A DNA stretch of 27,295 nt. Source: Verrucomicrobiota bacterium. Its GTDB lineage: Bacteria; Verrucomicrobiota; Verrucomicrobiia; Opitutales; Opitutaceae. The stretch is taken from assembly GCA_023386835.1 (NCBI GenBank), contig JAEWIY010000122.1, positions 1-27,295 on the forward strand. The letters are read 5' to 3'. The position numbers and the translations under genes were made by a program. Each line of letters begins with the position of its first letter. Position 1 is the stretch's first letter. Positions 15,190 through 23,069 of this stretch are shown one piece after another. The notes beneath the pieces were generated by a model. That model made no database searches, was not told where the DNA came from, and was given only the letters and a program-made list of their open reading frames with translations.

Positions 15190-16016
15190 AAATCGACGCG
15201 CATCATCATCTTTGGCGGTATTCGCCGGAAGAATACCCGTGGATCAGCCCCGATGCCACGGCGCTGCGACGCGACTTCCTCGTGCCTGAACTGCGCCAGG
15301 TCACCAGCGACGCGGGTATAGATTACGTCATCACGGTCCAGGCTCGGCAGTCCGTCATCGAATCCAAGTGGCTGTTGGAACTCGCGTCGGGCCAGGACAT
15401 CATCGCCGGCGTGGTAGGCTGGGTTCCGCTCACTTCGCCCGACCTGGGCGCCATCGTCAGCGAACTCGCCACGAACCCGAAGCTGCGTGGGGTCCGACAT
15501 GTGCTGCAGGACGAACCGGACGAGCGCTTCATGTTGCGCTCCGAGTTCAACCGCGGGATTCGTGCGCTGGCTCCGTATGATCTCACCTACGATCTCCTGA
15601 TCTACGAACGCCAGCTAGCGCCCACGATCGCGTTTGTCGATCGCCACCCGCACCAGCGATTCGTGCTCGATCATGCCGCCAAACCGCTGGTGCGCGACGG
15701 CGTGCGCTCGCCGTGGGCGGAAAACCTCCGCGAACTGGCCCGTCGCCCGAACGTCTGGTGCAAGCTCTCGGGCCTCGTCACGGAAGCCGATCACCAGCAT
15801 TGGACCGATGACCAATTGACCCCTTACCTGGAGGCGGTGTTCGAAGCCTTCGGCCCTGAGCGGGTGATGTTTGGCAGCGACTGGCCCGTCTGCCTGCTCG
15901 CCGCGCCATACGCCCGCTGGGTTGAAGTGGTGACAGACTTCGTCGTGCGCCTCAGCGCGGAAGAGCAGGAACGTTTTTGGTGGCGCAACGCCTTCGCGGC
16001 CTACGGTCTGAGCTGA
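15186..16016 (+). CDS. Amidohydrolase-family sugar lactonase (L-fuconolactonase / L-rhamnonolactonase-like)
   Basis: A 276-residue amidohydrolase of the COG3618 type, a group that includes L-fucono-1,5-lactonase and L-rhamnono-1,4-lactonase. Visible features are the N-terminal metal motif MKIDAHHHLW (His6, His8), the EYPWISP stretch, LRGVRHVLQDEPDE, the VLDHAAKP strand-end His, WCKLSGLVTEAD, and the C-terminal metal-binding Asp in VMFGSDWPVC. It would hydrolyse the lactone made by the preceding reductase to the open aldonate (L-fuconate or L-rhamnonate). The start is fixed by the conserved N-terminus and the ATGA overlap with the aldo/keto reductase gene. The zinc dehydrogenase gene follows six bases after the stop, so the three genes form an operon. 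Confidence 0.92.
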   Translation: MKIDAHHHLWRYSPEEYPWISPDATALRRDFLVPELRQVTSDAGIDYVITVQARQSVIESKWLLELASGQDIIAGVVGWVPLTSPDLGAIVSELATNPKLRGVRHVLQDEPDERFMLRSEFNRGIRALAPYDLTYDLLIYERQLAPTIAFVDRHPHQRFVLDHAAKPLVRDGVRSPWAENLRELARRPNVWCKLSGLVTEADHQHWTDDQLTPYLEAVFEAFGPERVMFGSDWPVCLLAAPYARWVEVVTDFVVRLSAEEQERFWWRNAFAAYGLS

Positions 16017-16022
16017 TTTCTC

Positions 16023-17039
16023 ATGCAGGCGCTCCAAATCACCGCCCCTGGCCAGACTCGAATCATCGAACTGGAACCGCCGACACCGCAAGACGGCGAA
16101 GTTCTCCTGCAGGTCCGGCGCGTGGGATTCTGCGGCTCGGACCTCAGCACCTTTGAGGGGCGAAATCCGTTGGTGAGCTATCCGCGGATCCCGGGCCACG
16201 AAATTGGCGCAACGATCGCCGCTCTCGGCGCCGGAGTCGGTGCGGAATGGCCCGTCGGGCAACCGGTGACCGTCGTACCGTATTCATCCTGTGGCGACTG
16301 CCCCTCCTGTCGTCGCGGGCGAGCCCATGCCTGCCGCAGCAATCGCACGCTGGGCGTGCAGCGCGAGGGCGGCATGTGCAGCTATCTTGTCGTGCCGGCG
16401 GAAAAGCTCGTGCGGGTGGACGGCCTCGGCGTCCGTGAGCTCTCGCTCGTCGAACCGCTCACGGTCGGCTTTCACGCGGTCTCCCGCGGCGAAGTGACCC
16501 GGAGCGACACCGTGGCCGTCCTCGGTTGCGGCGTGATTGGCTTGGGAGCCATTGCGGGAGCGACAGAACGCGGCGCCCGTGTCATCGCGGTGGACCTCGA
16601 CGACGAAAAACTCGCTTTGGCGCAACGACTCGGCGCCCGATCGGGGTTGAACGCCGCCCAGGTCGACGTGCCAACCGCCTTGCGGGACCTTACGCAAGGC
16701 GACGGACCCGACGTGTGCATCGAGGCGGTCGGGCATCCCCGCACGTACCAGCAGGCGGTGGACGCCGTCGCGTTCACCGGTCGGGTGGTCTGCATCGGCT
16801 ACGCGAAGGAAGACGTGCCGTTGCCCACGCGATTGTTCGTGCAGAAAGAGCTGGATATCCGCGGCTCGCGCAACGCCACGGCGGCGGATTTCCAACGGGT
16901 GGCGCAGTACCTCGCCGCGGCCGATTTTCCCTACGAGCGGATCATCAGCCGCGAAGTGGAGCTGGGCGAAGCGGGCGCAGCCCTGGCCGCCTGGTCCGCC
17001 GACCCGCGCCAGGTGACGAAGATCAGCGTCTGCTTGTAG
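16023..17039 (+). CDS. Zinc-dependent medium-chain alcohol dehydrogenase (sugar-acid/polyol type)
   Basis: A 338-residue medium-chain dehydrogenase. Catalytic zinc ligands are Cys37 (GFCGSD) and His59-Glu60 (GHEIG), with Glu144 in VEPLTVG. The structural zinc cysteines Cys90, Cys93, Cys96 and Cys104 are all present. The Rossmann motif is LGCGVIGLGA (about 167-176), and Asp191 at the end of the second strand favours NAD+ over NADP+. The closest familiar types are RspB-like and sorbitol- or galactonate-type dehydrogenases. In the context of a reductase and lactonase it may oxidise a 2-keto-3-deoxy sugar acid or the aldonate itself; that is inference. Its stop codon directly abuts the stop codon of the convergent FG-GAP gene, with no intergenic base. 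Confidence 0.93.
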   Translation: MQALQITAPGQTRIIELEPPTPQDGEVLLQVRRVGFCGSDLSTFEGRNPLVSYPRIPGHEIGATIAALGAGVGAEWPVGQPVTVVPYSSCGDCPSCRRGRAHACRSNRTLGVQREGGMCSYLVVPAEKLVRVDGLGVRELSLVEPLTVGFHAVSRGEVTRSDTVAVLGCGVIGLGAIAGATERGARVIAVDLDDEKLALAQRLGARSGLNAAQVDVPTALRDLTQGDGPDVCIEAVGHPRTYQQAVDAVAFTGRVVCIGYAKEDVPLPTRLFVQKELDIRGSRNATAADFQRVAQYLAAADFPYERIISREVELGEAGAALAAWSADPRQVTKISVCL

Positions 17040-20000
17040 TTATCGCGCCGCGACTGTCGCCGGCTCACGCGCCACCACGATGCTGGGGCGAGTCACTTCG
17101 CGCCAGTGGCGACGCTCCTCGTGGCCGTCGGGCCAGCGCACCAGCACCTCAACCGGCGGGTTGTCGGAACGGGCGCCAAAAAACGCGCGCGGAGACGATT
17201 GAGCCAGATGACCGGACCCAGCCGCCAGCTCCCGCGTCTCCACGTGACCGTCCTGGTACTTCACGCGGATGAGCGCGCCGATGGAGTCGCGATTTCCTCG
17301 CGCACCTTTCGCGGCGACCGAGAAAAACGTTCGGTCGGGCTGGCCCTCGTGTTGGAAGGCGAGCAGCGGGCCGGCGTTTTGAGTGATGAGAACATCCGGA
17401 CGGCCGTCCGCCTGCAGGTCGAGGACCGCCAACGCCTTGGCATCGCCCGAAACCACGATGCCACTTTCCCGCGGCTCAACCGGGTGAAACCCGCCCGCAC
17501 CGTCGCCGCGCAGCAGCAGGCTGATCCCACCGTCGAAGCGACCAGTCTTGGGTTCCGGTCCGTAGAAGTTCTGCGCGATCAGCAGGTCGACGTGCCCATC
17601 GCCGTCAAAATCCTGCAGCGCGAGTCCGTACGCCGGCGCCACCTGCGCCAGCGTCGGCAAGGGCTGAAACTCAAATCCGTCGTCACGCTGGAGCAGTACA
17701 CCGCTGGCAAGTTCATTCGCTTCCAGGCGCCGCGCCCCGGCCAGCCGCTCGCCATAGATGTCCTCCACGGTCGACTTCGCCCAGGCGGCAAAGGTGCGGA
17801 ACTTGCGCCGCAAACTCGGCATGGCGTAAGCGCTCTTGCTGCGGCCGCGCACCGGGTACAAACGGCCGTTCTCCCAGCGCGCCTCCACGATGTTGCTCCG
17901 GCCGGTGCCATCCAGATCACCGGCGAACAGCACCGCCGGCTCCTCGGCACTGGCGCGATACTTTGTATTCAAACCGACATTACCCACCACGTAGTCGAGC
18001 CGGCCATCGCCGTCGACGTCGGCGGCCGCAATTGACGTCCACCAGCCGGTGCGTTCCTGCAGCCCAAGCGCCGCAGTCTGCTCCTCCAGCGCCGAACCCG
18101 TGTTGCGCCAGACGCGCACAGGCCCCCACTCGTTCGTGAGCCAAAGATCCGGCCGCCCATCGCCGTCGTAATCGCTCCACAGCGCCGAACTCACCATGCC
18201 CGTCGCACGGAGTGCCGGCGCCCAGTCATCGGTCACATCGACGAGCTTCCCCCCGTCGTTTCGCAGCAGCCGACTTTGTGGCGTGTCCGGGTATTTCCAC
18301 GGGACAACCCGCCCGCCGACAAACAGATCGAGGTCGCCATCGCCGTCGAAATCCGCCGCCACCACCGGCCCGGTGCTGTCCTGATTCGGTGAGTCCAGCG
18401 CGGCCAGCGGTTCGAACCGCCCGTCTTCAGTCATCGAATACACTTGGTCGGCCAAGGCGGGATCGCCCGACGGTGCCGCCACACCTCCGCGCGCCAGGTA
18501 CAGGTCGAGCCGGTCGTCACCGTTCAGGTCGAGCAGCAGCGGGGTCAGCGAACGACGCGCCTCTCGCGGCAGGCCCGCATCCGTTCTCCGGAACCGTCCG
18601 TCTGTTTCCGCGCGGAACACCGCTCCCGGCAGGATTACACTTTCCTGTCCACTCCGGTCCAGATCGCCCACCGCCAGACCCGGGCCAAAGCCGGACATCC
18701 GACGCGGCAGCAGCACCTGTTTGGTGAACTCATTCACCTCCGTCTCCTCGCCGCGGTACTCCAGGCCAATTTGACGGCTGACTTCGCGGAAGAGCGGACG
18801 CACCGCCGAATCATCCGCCACCACGGTCTTGGCCTTCGCCTCCACGGCGGGCTCGGTGATCGTGTACATTCGGCCGGCGCGGAGATCCGTCACCGTTTGC
18901 ACGGCGCCGCTCGGCCACTCAATCGTCAGCCGATCCACCGCTGAATCCTCGCCCAAGCCGAAATGGAGCAACGGTTCGTCCGACGACGCCAGTCCGCGCG
19001 TCAACGTGTGTTGCCGCACCTGCTGCCCGGACGCGGAATAAGCCCGCACGATGGCACCGACGCCCCAGCGGTTGCTCGTCCGGCCCTCCAGCCGGACCAG
19101 CAGGCGGTGTCCGTCCTGGCTGTTGTTGCGAAACACGGCCGGCGGCGCGTCGTAGCGCGTCACAATCAGGTCGAGGTCGCCATCACGGTCGAGATCCGCC
19201 AGGGCGGAACCAAAACTGACGCTCGTGATCCCCAGGCCCCACTCCTCTCCCACTTCCTGGAAGCGGAGGTCTCCATTGTTTCGGTACACGAGGTCCGGCT
19301 CCGCGCGTACGTCGGCATTGATGTAAACAGCCGCCCGTTGGGCGAGCGTCGCGGCCACGTTCTGCTTGTCCAGCAGGTCCGCGTCCATGAAGTCGCGGAT
19401 CATGCCCGTGCACACGTGCAGGTCGACCCAACCGTCATTGTCGAGGTCGGCAAAGCGCGTTGACCAACTCCAGTCAGTTCCCCGCAAACCCGCCAGATGC
19501 GCCACTTCGAGGAACCGGTTCGTGCCTGTGTTCAGATAGAGCGCGTTGAAGGGATACTGTGGGCAGAGGGCGCGGGCCATTTCGCCCTCCCAGATGCCCC
19601 GCCCCATCTCCTCGATGCCGATGTGGTCCTTGTAGTGCGTCGTCGCCGCCATGTCGGTGACGATGAAGTCGCTTCGGCCGTCGTTGTTGATGTCGCCCAC
19701 GTCCGAACCCATCGACGAGTACGACGTGTGGGGCAGCAGGGTTTCGCTGACGTCCTTGAACGTGCCGTCACGCTGGTTGTGATACAGCCGGTCGGGGTTC
19801 TCGAAATCGTTGGCCGAATACAAGTCGGGCCAGCCGTCGTCGTCGAAGTCCCACCACACGGCGGAGTGGCCCTGCGTTAGGCCCCAGATGCCAGCCTTCT
19901 GCGTCACATTCGTAAACGTGCCGTCGCCGTTGTTGCGAAAGAGGAAGTCCGGCCGGCCCTTGAAGTTGGCCGCGTAGCTGAGGATGTTGGTCTGGAGATA

Positions 20001-20654
20001 AAAATCGAGGTGCCCGTCGCGATCATAGTCCGCGAAGGAGGCCATGACGCTCGCGTCCTTGACCGCGACGCCGGCCGCGGCGGCGTTTTCCGTGAAGCGG
20101 CCCTTGCCGTCGTTAAGGAAAAGCAGGTTGGGCGCGTCGAACCGGCAGATGTACAGATCGAGGGCGCCGTCGCCGTTCACGTCGGCGAAGGTCGCGCCGG
20201 TGTTCCACGCCTTTTCGTTCTCGGGCCACAATCCGGCCTCGCGGGTGACATCCTCGAAAACGAAGTCGTCCACCTGTCGATACAACCGGCATGGCCCGGT
20301 CTTGTTCACCACCAGCACGTCCGGACGTCCGTCGCCGTCGACATCGCCGATCGTCACGCCCGTCCCGACCGCGCCGAGCGTGAACTCGCGGAACAGTTCG
20401 TTCCACATGCGCGGGTCGTCGTAGGCGTTGATCGTGGTCAACCCGGTTTGGTCCGGCGGCAGTTCCGAAAAGAGCGGTGCACCGTTCGGGCGCGCGGATG
20501 GCGACCTGAGCGGTTCAGACCGAACGCCATCGGCTGCTCCCGCAGCGGAAACAGTCGGCACAATGGACAGCAGTGCCCCCACCGACAGGCTCAGCACTGG
20601 GCGCCAAGACAAACGAAGAGAACCCGCGGAGGAACGGCGCAACAAGGACGGCAT
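17040..20654 (-). CDS. Exported CRTAC1-type FG-GAP/VCBS protein with duplicated ASPIC/UnbV architecture
   Basis: A 1204-residue protein with an N-terminal signal peptide (MPSLLRRSSAGSLRLS, then VLSLSVGALLSIVPTVSAA). I count about 15 FG-GAP/VCBS units with calcium-loop motifs such as DVDGDGRPD, DVNGDGALD and DFDGDGDLD. Seven lie in the first half, followed by an ASPIC/UnbV domain at about residues 510-600 (GVGAIVRAY, HFGLGEDSAVDRLTIEWPSG). About eight more follow, then a second ASPIC/UnbV-like domain at about 1110-1200 (SIGALIRVKYQDG, VEVLVRWPDG). Two tandem propeller-plus-ASPIC modules are therefore visible. Such proteins are extracellular calcium-stabilised beta-propellers thought to mediate adhesion or ligand binding. 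The frame opens 171 bases further upstream into the haloperoxidase gene, but the signal peptide sets the start at 20654. It lies 19 bases downstream of the haloperoxidase gene on the same strand. Confidence 0.9.
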   Translation of the reverse strand: MPSLLRRSSAGSLRLSWRPVLSLSVGALLSIVPTVSAAGAADGVRSEPLRSPSARPNGAPLFSELPPDQTGLTTINAYDDPRMWNELFREFTLGAVGTGVTIGDVDGDGRPDVLVVNKTGPCRLYRQVDDFVFEDVTREAGLWPENEKAWNTGATFADVNGDGALDLYICRFDAPNLLFLNDGKGRFTENAAAAGVAVKDASVMASFADYDRDGHLDFYLQTNILSYAANFKGRPDFLFRNNGDGTFTNVTQKAGIWGLTQGHSAVWWDFDDDGWPDLYSANDFENPDRLYHNQRDGTFKDVSETLLPHTSYSSMGSDVGDINNDGRSDFIVTDMAATTHYKDHIGIEEMGRGIWEGEMARALCPQYPFNALYLNTGTNRFLEVAHLAGLRGTDWSWSTRFADLDNDGWVDLHVCTGMIRDFMDADLLDKQNVAATLAQRAAVYINADVRAEPDLVYRNNGDLRFQEVGEEWGLGITSVSFGSALADLDRDGDLDLIVTRYDAPPAVFRNNSQDGHRLLVRLEGRTSNRWGVGAIVRAYSASGQQVRQHTLTRGLASSDEPLLHFGLGEDSAVDRLTIEWPSGAVQTVTDLRAGRMYTITEPAVEAKAKTVVADDSAVRPLFREVSRQIGLEYRGEETEVNEFTKQVLLPRRMSGFGPGLAVGDLDRSGQESVILPGAVFRAETDGRFRRTDAGLPREARRSLTPLLLDLNGDDRLDLYLARGGVAAPSGDPALADQVYSMTEDGRFEPLAALDSPNQDSTGPVVAADFDGDGDLDLFVGGRVVPWKYPDTPQSRLLRNDGGKLVDVTDDWAPALRATGMVSSALWSDYDGDGRPDLWLTNEWGPVRVWRNTGSALEEQTAALGLQERTGWWTSIAAADVDGDGRLDYVVGNVGLNTKYRASAEEPAVLFAGDLDGTGRSNIVEARWENGRLYPVRGRSKSAYAMPSLRRKFRTFAAWAKSTVEDIYGERLAGARRLEANELASGVLLQRDDGFEFQPLPTLAQVAPAYGLALQDFDGDGHVDLLIAQNFYGPEPKTGRFDGGISLLLRGDGAGGFHPVEPRESGIVVSGDAKALAVLDLQADGRPDVLITQNAGPLLAFQHEGQPDRTFFSVAAKGARGNRDSIGALIRVKYQDGHVETRELAAGSGHLAQSSPRAFFGARSDNPPVEVLVRWPDGHEERRHWREVTRPSIVVAREPATVAAR

Positions 20655-20673
20655 GGGGGCAGGGTGTGGCGGC

Positions 20674-21933
20674 TCAGGAATCCGCGGGGAGGAGGAAGTG
20701 GTCGAGCACGTACTCGGCGATCGCGCGGCCCTGGGCTTGGCCCCAGAAGTTGGCCGACGGGAAATGGATTCCGCCGAAGATGCGGCTTTGTCCCACCTCG
20801 TCGGCGGCCGCCGAGAAGCCCGCAAAGGAGCGCACGGCGTCCGTCAGCCCTTCGCCGGGAGTGCTGAAGGGAATCGCATCGGTGCCAAAGTAGCGCGCGA
20901 GAATGGTGGCCGCACAACGGCTGAACGTGCTGTGCCCCGACACGTAGTCGGGGAAGGTCGGGCTCGGCATGAGCGGGATCCAATCGGGATCGGGTTCCGT
21001 CCCCGGATTGCCGTCATCGGCCGCTTCACGAATCGCCGTCTCGGGTCGCCAGTACATGTAGTGAAACTTGGCCTCCCAGCAGCCGATCGCGCCGTCCGCC
21101 ATCGCCAAATTCAACAGTGCAAACAGCCTCGCGTTCTCCTCCACGGACAAGCCCCGCTCACGCGAAACTGTCGCCGCGATGAGGTTCCAGTGTCCAGGCG
21201 GCGTGGCCGTGCCGAGGTCGTCCGACCAGAAGGCCGCAATGAACGTCTGCTCTTCCGTGCGGAATTCGCTGTCACGTCCGCCGAAGCGGCGCACCGTCTC
21301 CACGTCGACGGCGTACGCGGCATTGTCGAGCCGCGGCGGAGGCGGCGGGCGAAACTGGTCGGGGGACTGAAGTGTGAACGGCTTCAGTTTCGCCCATTGT
21401 GGCAACGTGGCCGAACGGAACAGCGGCGGCGTGGGGCGCCAGTATCCGGGGTGATCCCCCGTCGGCACGTCCACCGTTGCATGGATGCCGACGTCGGCCC
21501 GGGAACGGAGCATCTCCTGCGCAACGCGCTGTCCCCAGGCGATGCCGTTCTCCTTCGCGGGCCCATCCGGGATTCGTTCCAACGCGGCCTCGTAATCATC
21601 GAGGAAGACGCGCGGGTTGGCCGCCTTGCCCAGCGCCGCATTGAGAATCGTATACCCGGCCGCGGCGATCGCCGCGTCGCGCGAGGCTCCTTCCGGCGCC
21701 CGATCATGCACGAGATACGGGCGATGCGTCGGGTTGAAGCCATTGACGGTGTCGTAGATGGCCGCGTGAAACGTCGCGAGGTGATGCGAAGCCATTGGCG
21801 GCGGCGTGCGCGACACTCGAATGGCATTCAGGATTTGCTCGTTGAGCTCCAGAATCGGGTCTTCAGCGGCGAGCAGCAGGCAGTTGCCGGCCAGCACTAC
21901 GGAGAACAGCAGGCGAGGTAAACGGAATCGCAT
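20674..21933 (-). CDS. Exported vanadium-dependent haloperoxidase / PAP2-like enzyme
   Basis: A 419-residue protein with a signal peptide (MRFRLPRLLFSVVLAGNCLLLAAED, cleavage near residue 22). The three vanadate/phosphate-site motifs are in order: Lys289-x6-Arg296-Pro297 (KFHYMYWRP), Ser332-Gly333-His334 (YVSGHST), and Ser383-Arg384-x5-His390 (SRIFGGIH). Vanadium haloperoxidases bind vanadate through these residues and use peroxide to oxidise halides; acid phosphatases of the PAP2 superfamily use the same site. The Asp often found four residues after the last His is Ala394 here (HFPSAN), so chemistry should not be assumed. A longer start at 21945 (MTNPM) is equally possible. The downstream FG-GAP gene follows after 19 bases, suggesting an operon. 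The upstream side faces the 6S-like RNA. Confidence 0.88.
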   Translation of the reverse strand: MRFRLPRLLFSVVLAGNCLLLAAEDPILELNEQILNAIRVSRTPPPMASHHLATFHAAIYDTVNGFNPTHRPYLVHDRAPEGASRDAAIAAAGYTILNAALGKAANPRVFLDDYEAALERIPDGPAKENGIAWGQRVAQEMLRSRADVGIHATVDVPTGDHPGYWRPTPPLFRSATLPQWAKLKPFTLQSPDQFRPPPPPRLDNAAYAVDVETVRRFGGRDSEFRTEEQTFIAAFWSDDLGTATPPGHWNLIAATVSRERGLSVEENARLFALLNLAMADGAIGCWEAKFHYMYWRPETAIREAADDGNPGTEPDPDWIPLMPSPTFPDYVSGHSTFSRCAATILARYFGTDAIPFSTPGEGLTDAVRSFAGFSAAADEVGQSRIFGGIHFPSANFWGQAQGRAIAEYVLDHFLLPADS

Positions 21934-22084
21934 GGGGTTGGTCAAAGTTGGAAGGCGCGGCAGTAAACAGGAAACCGATTGGGGTGAGTTGCCGCCGGGC
22001 TGGGGCGAAATGCGCGCGGTTCGCCAAGTCCGTGGGCCGTGCGTCGGAAGTTCACCCCGCGACCGAAGCGACTAACCCTCACGT

Positions 22085-22262
22085 TTCCGCCGCCGGTCCC
22101 AATTTTCACCCCCTCTCTTCCCAATCTGGTAAACAGAGGGTGCTCCGCGGCCACCAGGCAGCTTGCCTCCCCTCAACCCGGCGGTCGCGCGCAGCGCCAG
22201 ATTTACTGTTTGGGTTCAATCGAGGCGGGACGGCGGTTTCGGGCCGCCGTCCCTTTTTTTTT
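22085..22262 (+). ncRNA. ssrS: Candidate 6S RNA
   Basis: Structured RNA between two minus-strand gene blocks, read on the plus strand. A closing stem pairs CCGCC (22087-22091) with GGCGG (22224-22228) and CCCAA (22098-22102) with TTGGG (22210-22214). A small hairpin CCCTCT/AGAGGG (22111-22116, 22135-22140) is followed directly by TGCTCCGCGG. A terminal rod pairs CGCGGCC (22146-22152) with GGTCGCG (22183-22189, one G-U) and ends in AGGCA-GCT-TGCCT (22156-22168). The single strands at 22103-22110 and 22190-22209 leave an open central bubble. This is the 6S layout, and the hairpin followed by the GCTCCGCGG box and the GGGTTCAA near the 3' side are also present in E. coli 6S RNA. 6S RNA mimics an open promoter and sequesters housekeeping RNA polymerase in stationary phase. 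The 5' end is approximate; a lineage-specific RNA of similar shape is the alternative. Confidence 0.68.
22227..22262 (+). terminator. Strong intrinsic terminator of the 6S-like RNA
   Basis: GGGACGGCGG (22227-22236) pairs perfectly with CCGCCGTCCC (22244-22253) across a 7-base loop, followed at once by nine T residues (22254-22262). This is a textbook rho-independent terminator on the plus strand. No plus-strand protein gene lies upstream for several kilobases, so it must end a non-coding transcript. On the minus strand the same hairpin has no T-run after it. Confidence 0.93.
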
Positions 22263-22298
22263 GCCGGTCCGCGACGGTACGCCGCGTCCCACGGGCGA

Positions 22299-23069
22299 CT
22301 AGATCGCGCCGCGAATCAAACTGGAGAACTGGCCGCGCAGACTGCGGCTCAGCGGGAGCTTGGTGCCGTTGCGCAGGATGACGACGTAGTCGCCATGAAA
22401 CGTGGGCTGCAGCTCTTTGATCTGGTCCAAGTGCACGATCGCCGACCGGTTCACGCGCGCGAACAGCGTGCTGCCGAGGCGCTCCTCAAGGGCGGACAGC
22501 GTATCGCGCAACATCAGCCGATCGTCGCGCAGATGCAGGATCACATAGTTGTCCGCCGCCTCCACCCAGACGATGTCGTCCGGCTTCACGAACACGACGC
22601 GCCCATCCGTTTTCACCGCGAGCCGTTCCGGCGCCTTGGGCGCGGCGGGAGTCGCGGCGTTGAGCAAAGTCTCGAGCCGTTCCCCCATCGCCGTCGCACG
22701 CCGCGCCCGCAGATGATCCTGCACCCGTTTCAGGGCTTGCTGAAAGCGCGCCCGATCAAACGGCTTCAGCAGGTAATCGACCGCCTGGATGTTAAACGCA
22801 TCGAGCGCGAACTTCTCGTGCGCGGTCACAAAGACGACCGCCGGCCGCTCGACCTCAGTCAGTCGGCCGACCACTTGCAACCCGTCGCAACCGGGCATCT
22901 GCATGTCGAGGAAGACGACGTCCGGCCGTTCCCGTTGAATCAACTCCACCGCCTCCGGACCGCTGCCGCACTCGGCGACAATGGTAACGGCTTCATTGCG
23001 CAACAGCGCACGCAGTCGATCACGCGCGAGCGGTTCGTCGTCAACGATCAGGACACGAAGCGGGTTCAT
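22299..23069 (-). CDS. LytTR-family response regulator
   Basis: A 256-residue two-domain regulator. Residues 1-120 are a receiver domain with the acidic pair Asp10-Asp11, phosphoacceptor Asp55 (VVFLDMQMPG), Thr in FVTAHEKFA, and Lys in DYLLKPFD. Residues about 150-250 are a LytTR DNA-binding domain: DDIVWVEAADNYVILHL, RDTLSALEERLGSTLFARVNRSAIVHLDQIKEL, DYVVILRNGTKLPLSRSLRGQF. LytTR regulators bind paired direct repeats upstream of target promoters; I could not identify a target here. The start ATG overlaps the TGA of the histidine-kinase gene by four bases, so the pair is translationally coupled. Likely regulon members could include neighbours, but no binding site was found. Confidence 0.96.
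   Translation of the reverse strand: MNPLRVLIVDDEPLARDRLRALLRNEAVTIVAECGSGPEAVELIQRERPDVVFLDMQMPGCDGLQVVGRLTEVERPAVVFVTAHEKFALDAFNIQAVDYLLKPFDRARFQQALKRVQDHLRARRATAMGERLETLLNAATPAAPKAPERLAVKTDGRVVFVKPDDIVWVEAADNYVILHLRDDRLMLRDTLSALEERLGSTLFARVNRSAIVHLDQIKELQPTFHGDYVVILRNGTKLPLSRSLRGQFSSLIRGAI

Larger units (their letters stand above)
21946..22298. other. 353-base gene-less region holding a plus-strand structured RNA
   Basis: No convincing protein gene. The left 140 bases must contain the promoter of the minus-strand haloperoxidase gene and the plus-strand promoter of the structured RNA at about 22085-22262; I could not pick clear hexamers for either. The last 36 bases lead to the stop of the response-regulator gene. 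Confidence 0.6.

Noticed and set aside
20428..21921. 497-residue plus-strand open frame opposite the haloperoxidase-like gene
   Set aside because: The minus strand has signal peptide and active-site motifs; the plus-strand frame is Arg/Gly-rich noise.
22205..22230. GGGTTCAATC resembling a tRNA T-loop
   Set aside because: The flanking bases cannot form a 5-bp T-stem and no anticodon or acceptor stem is present; the segment fits the 6S-like closing stem instead.
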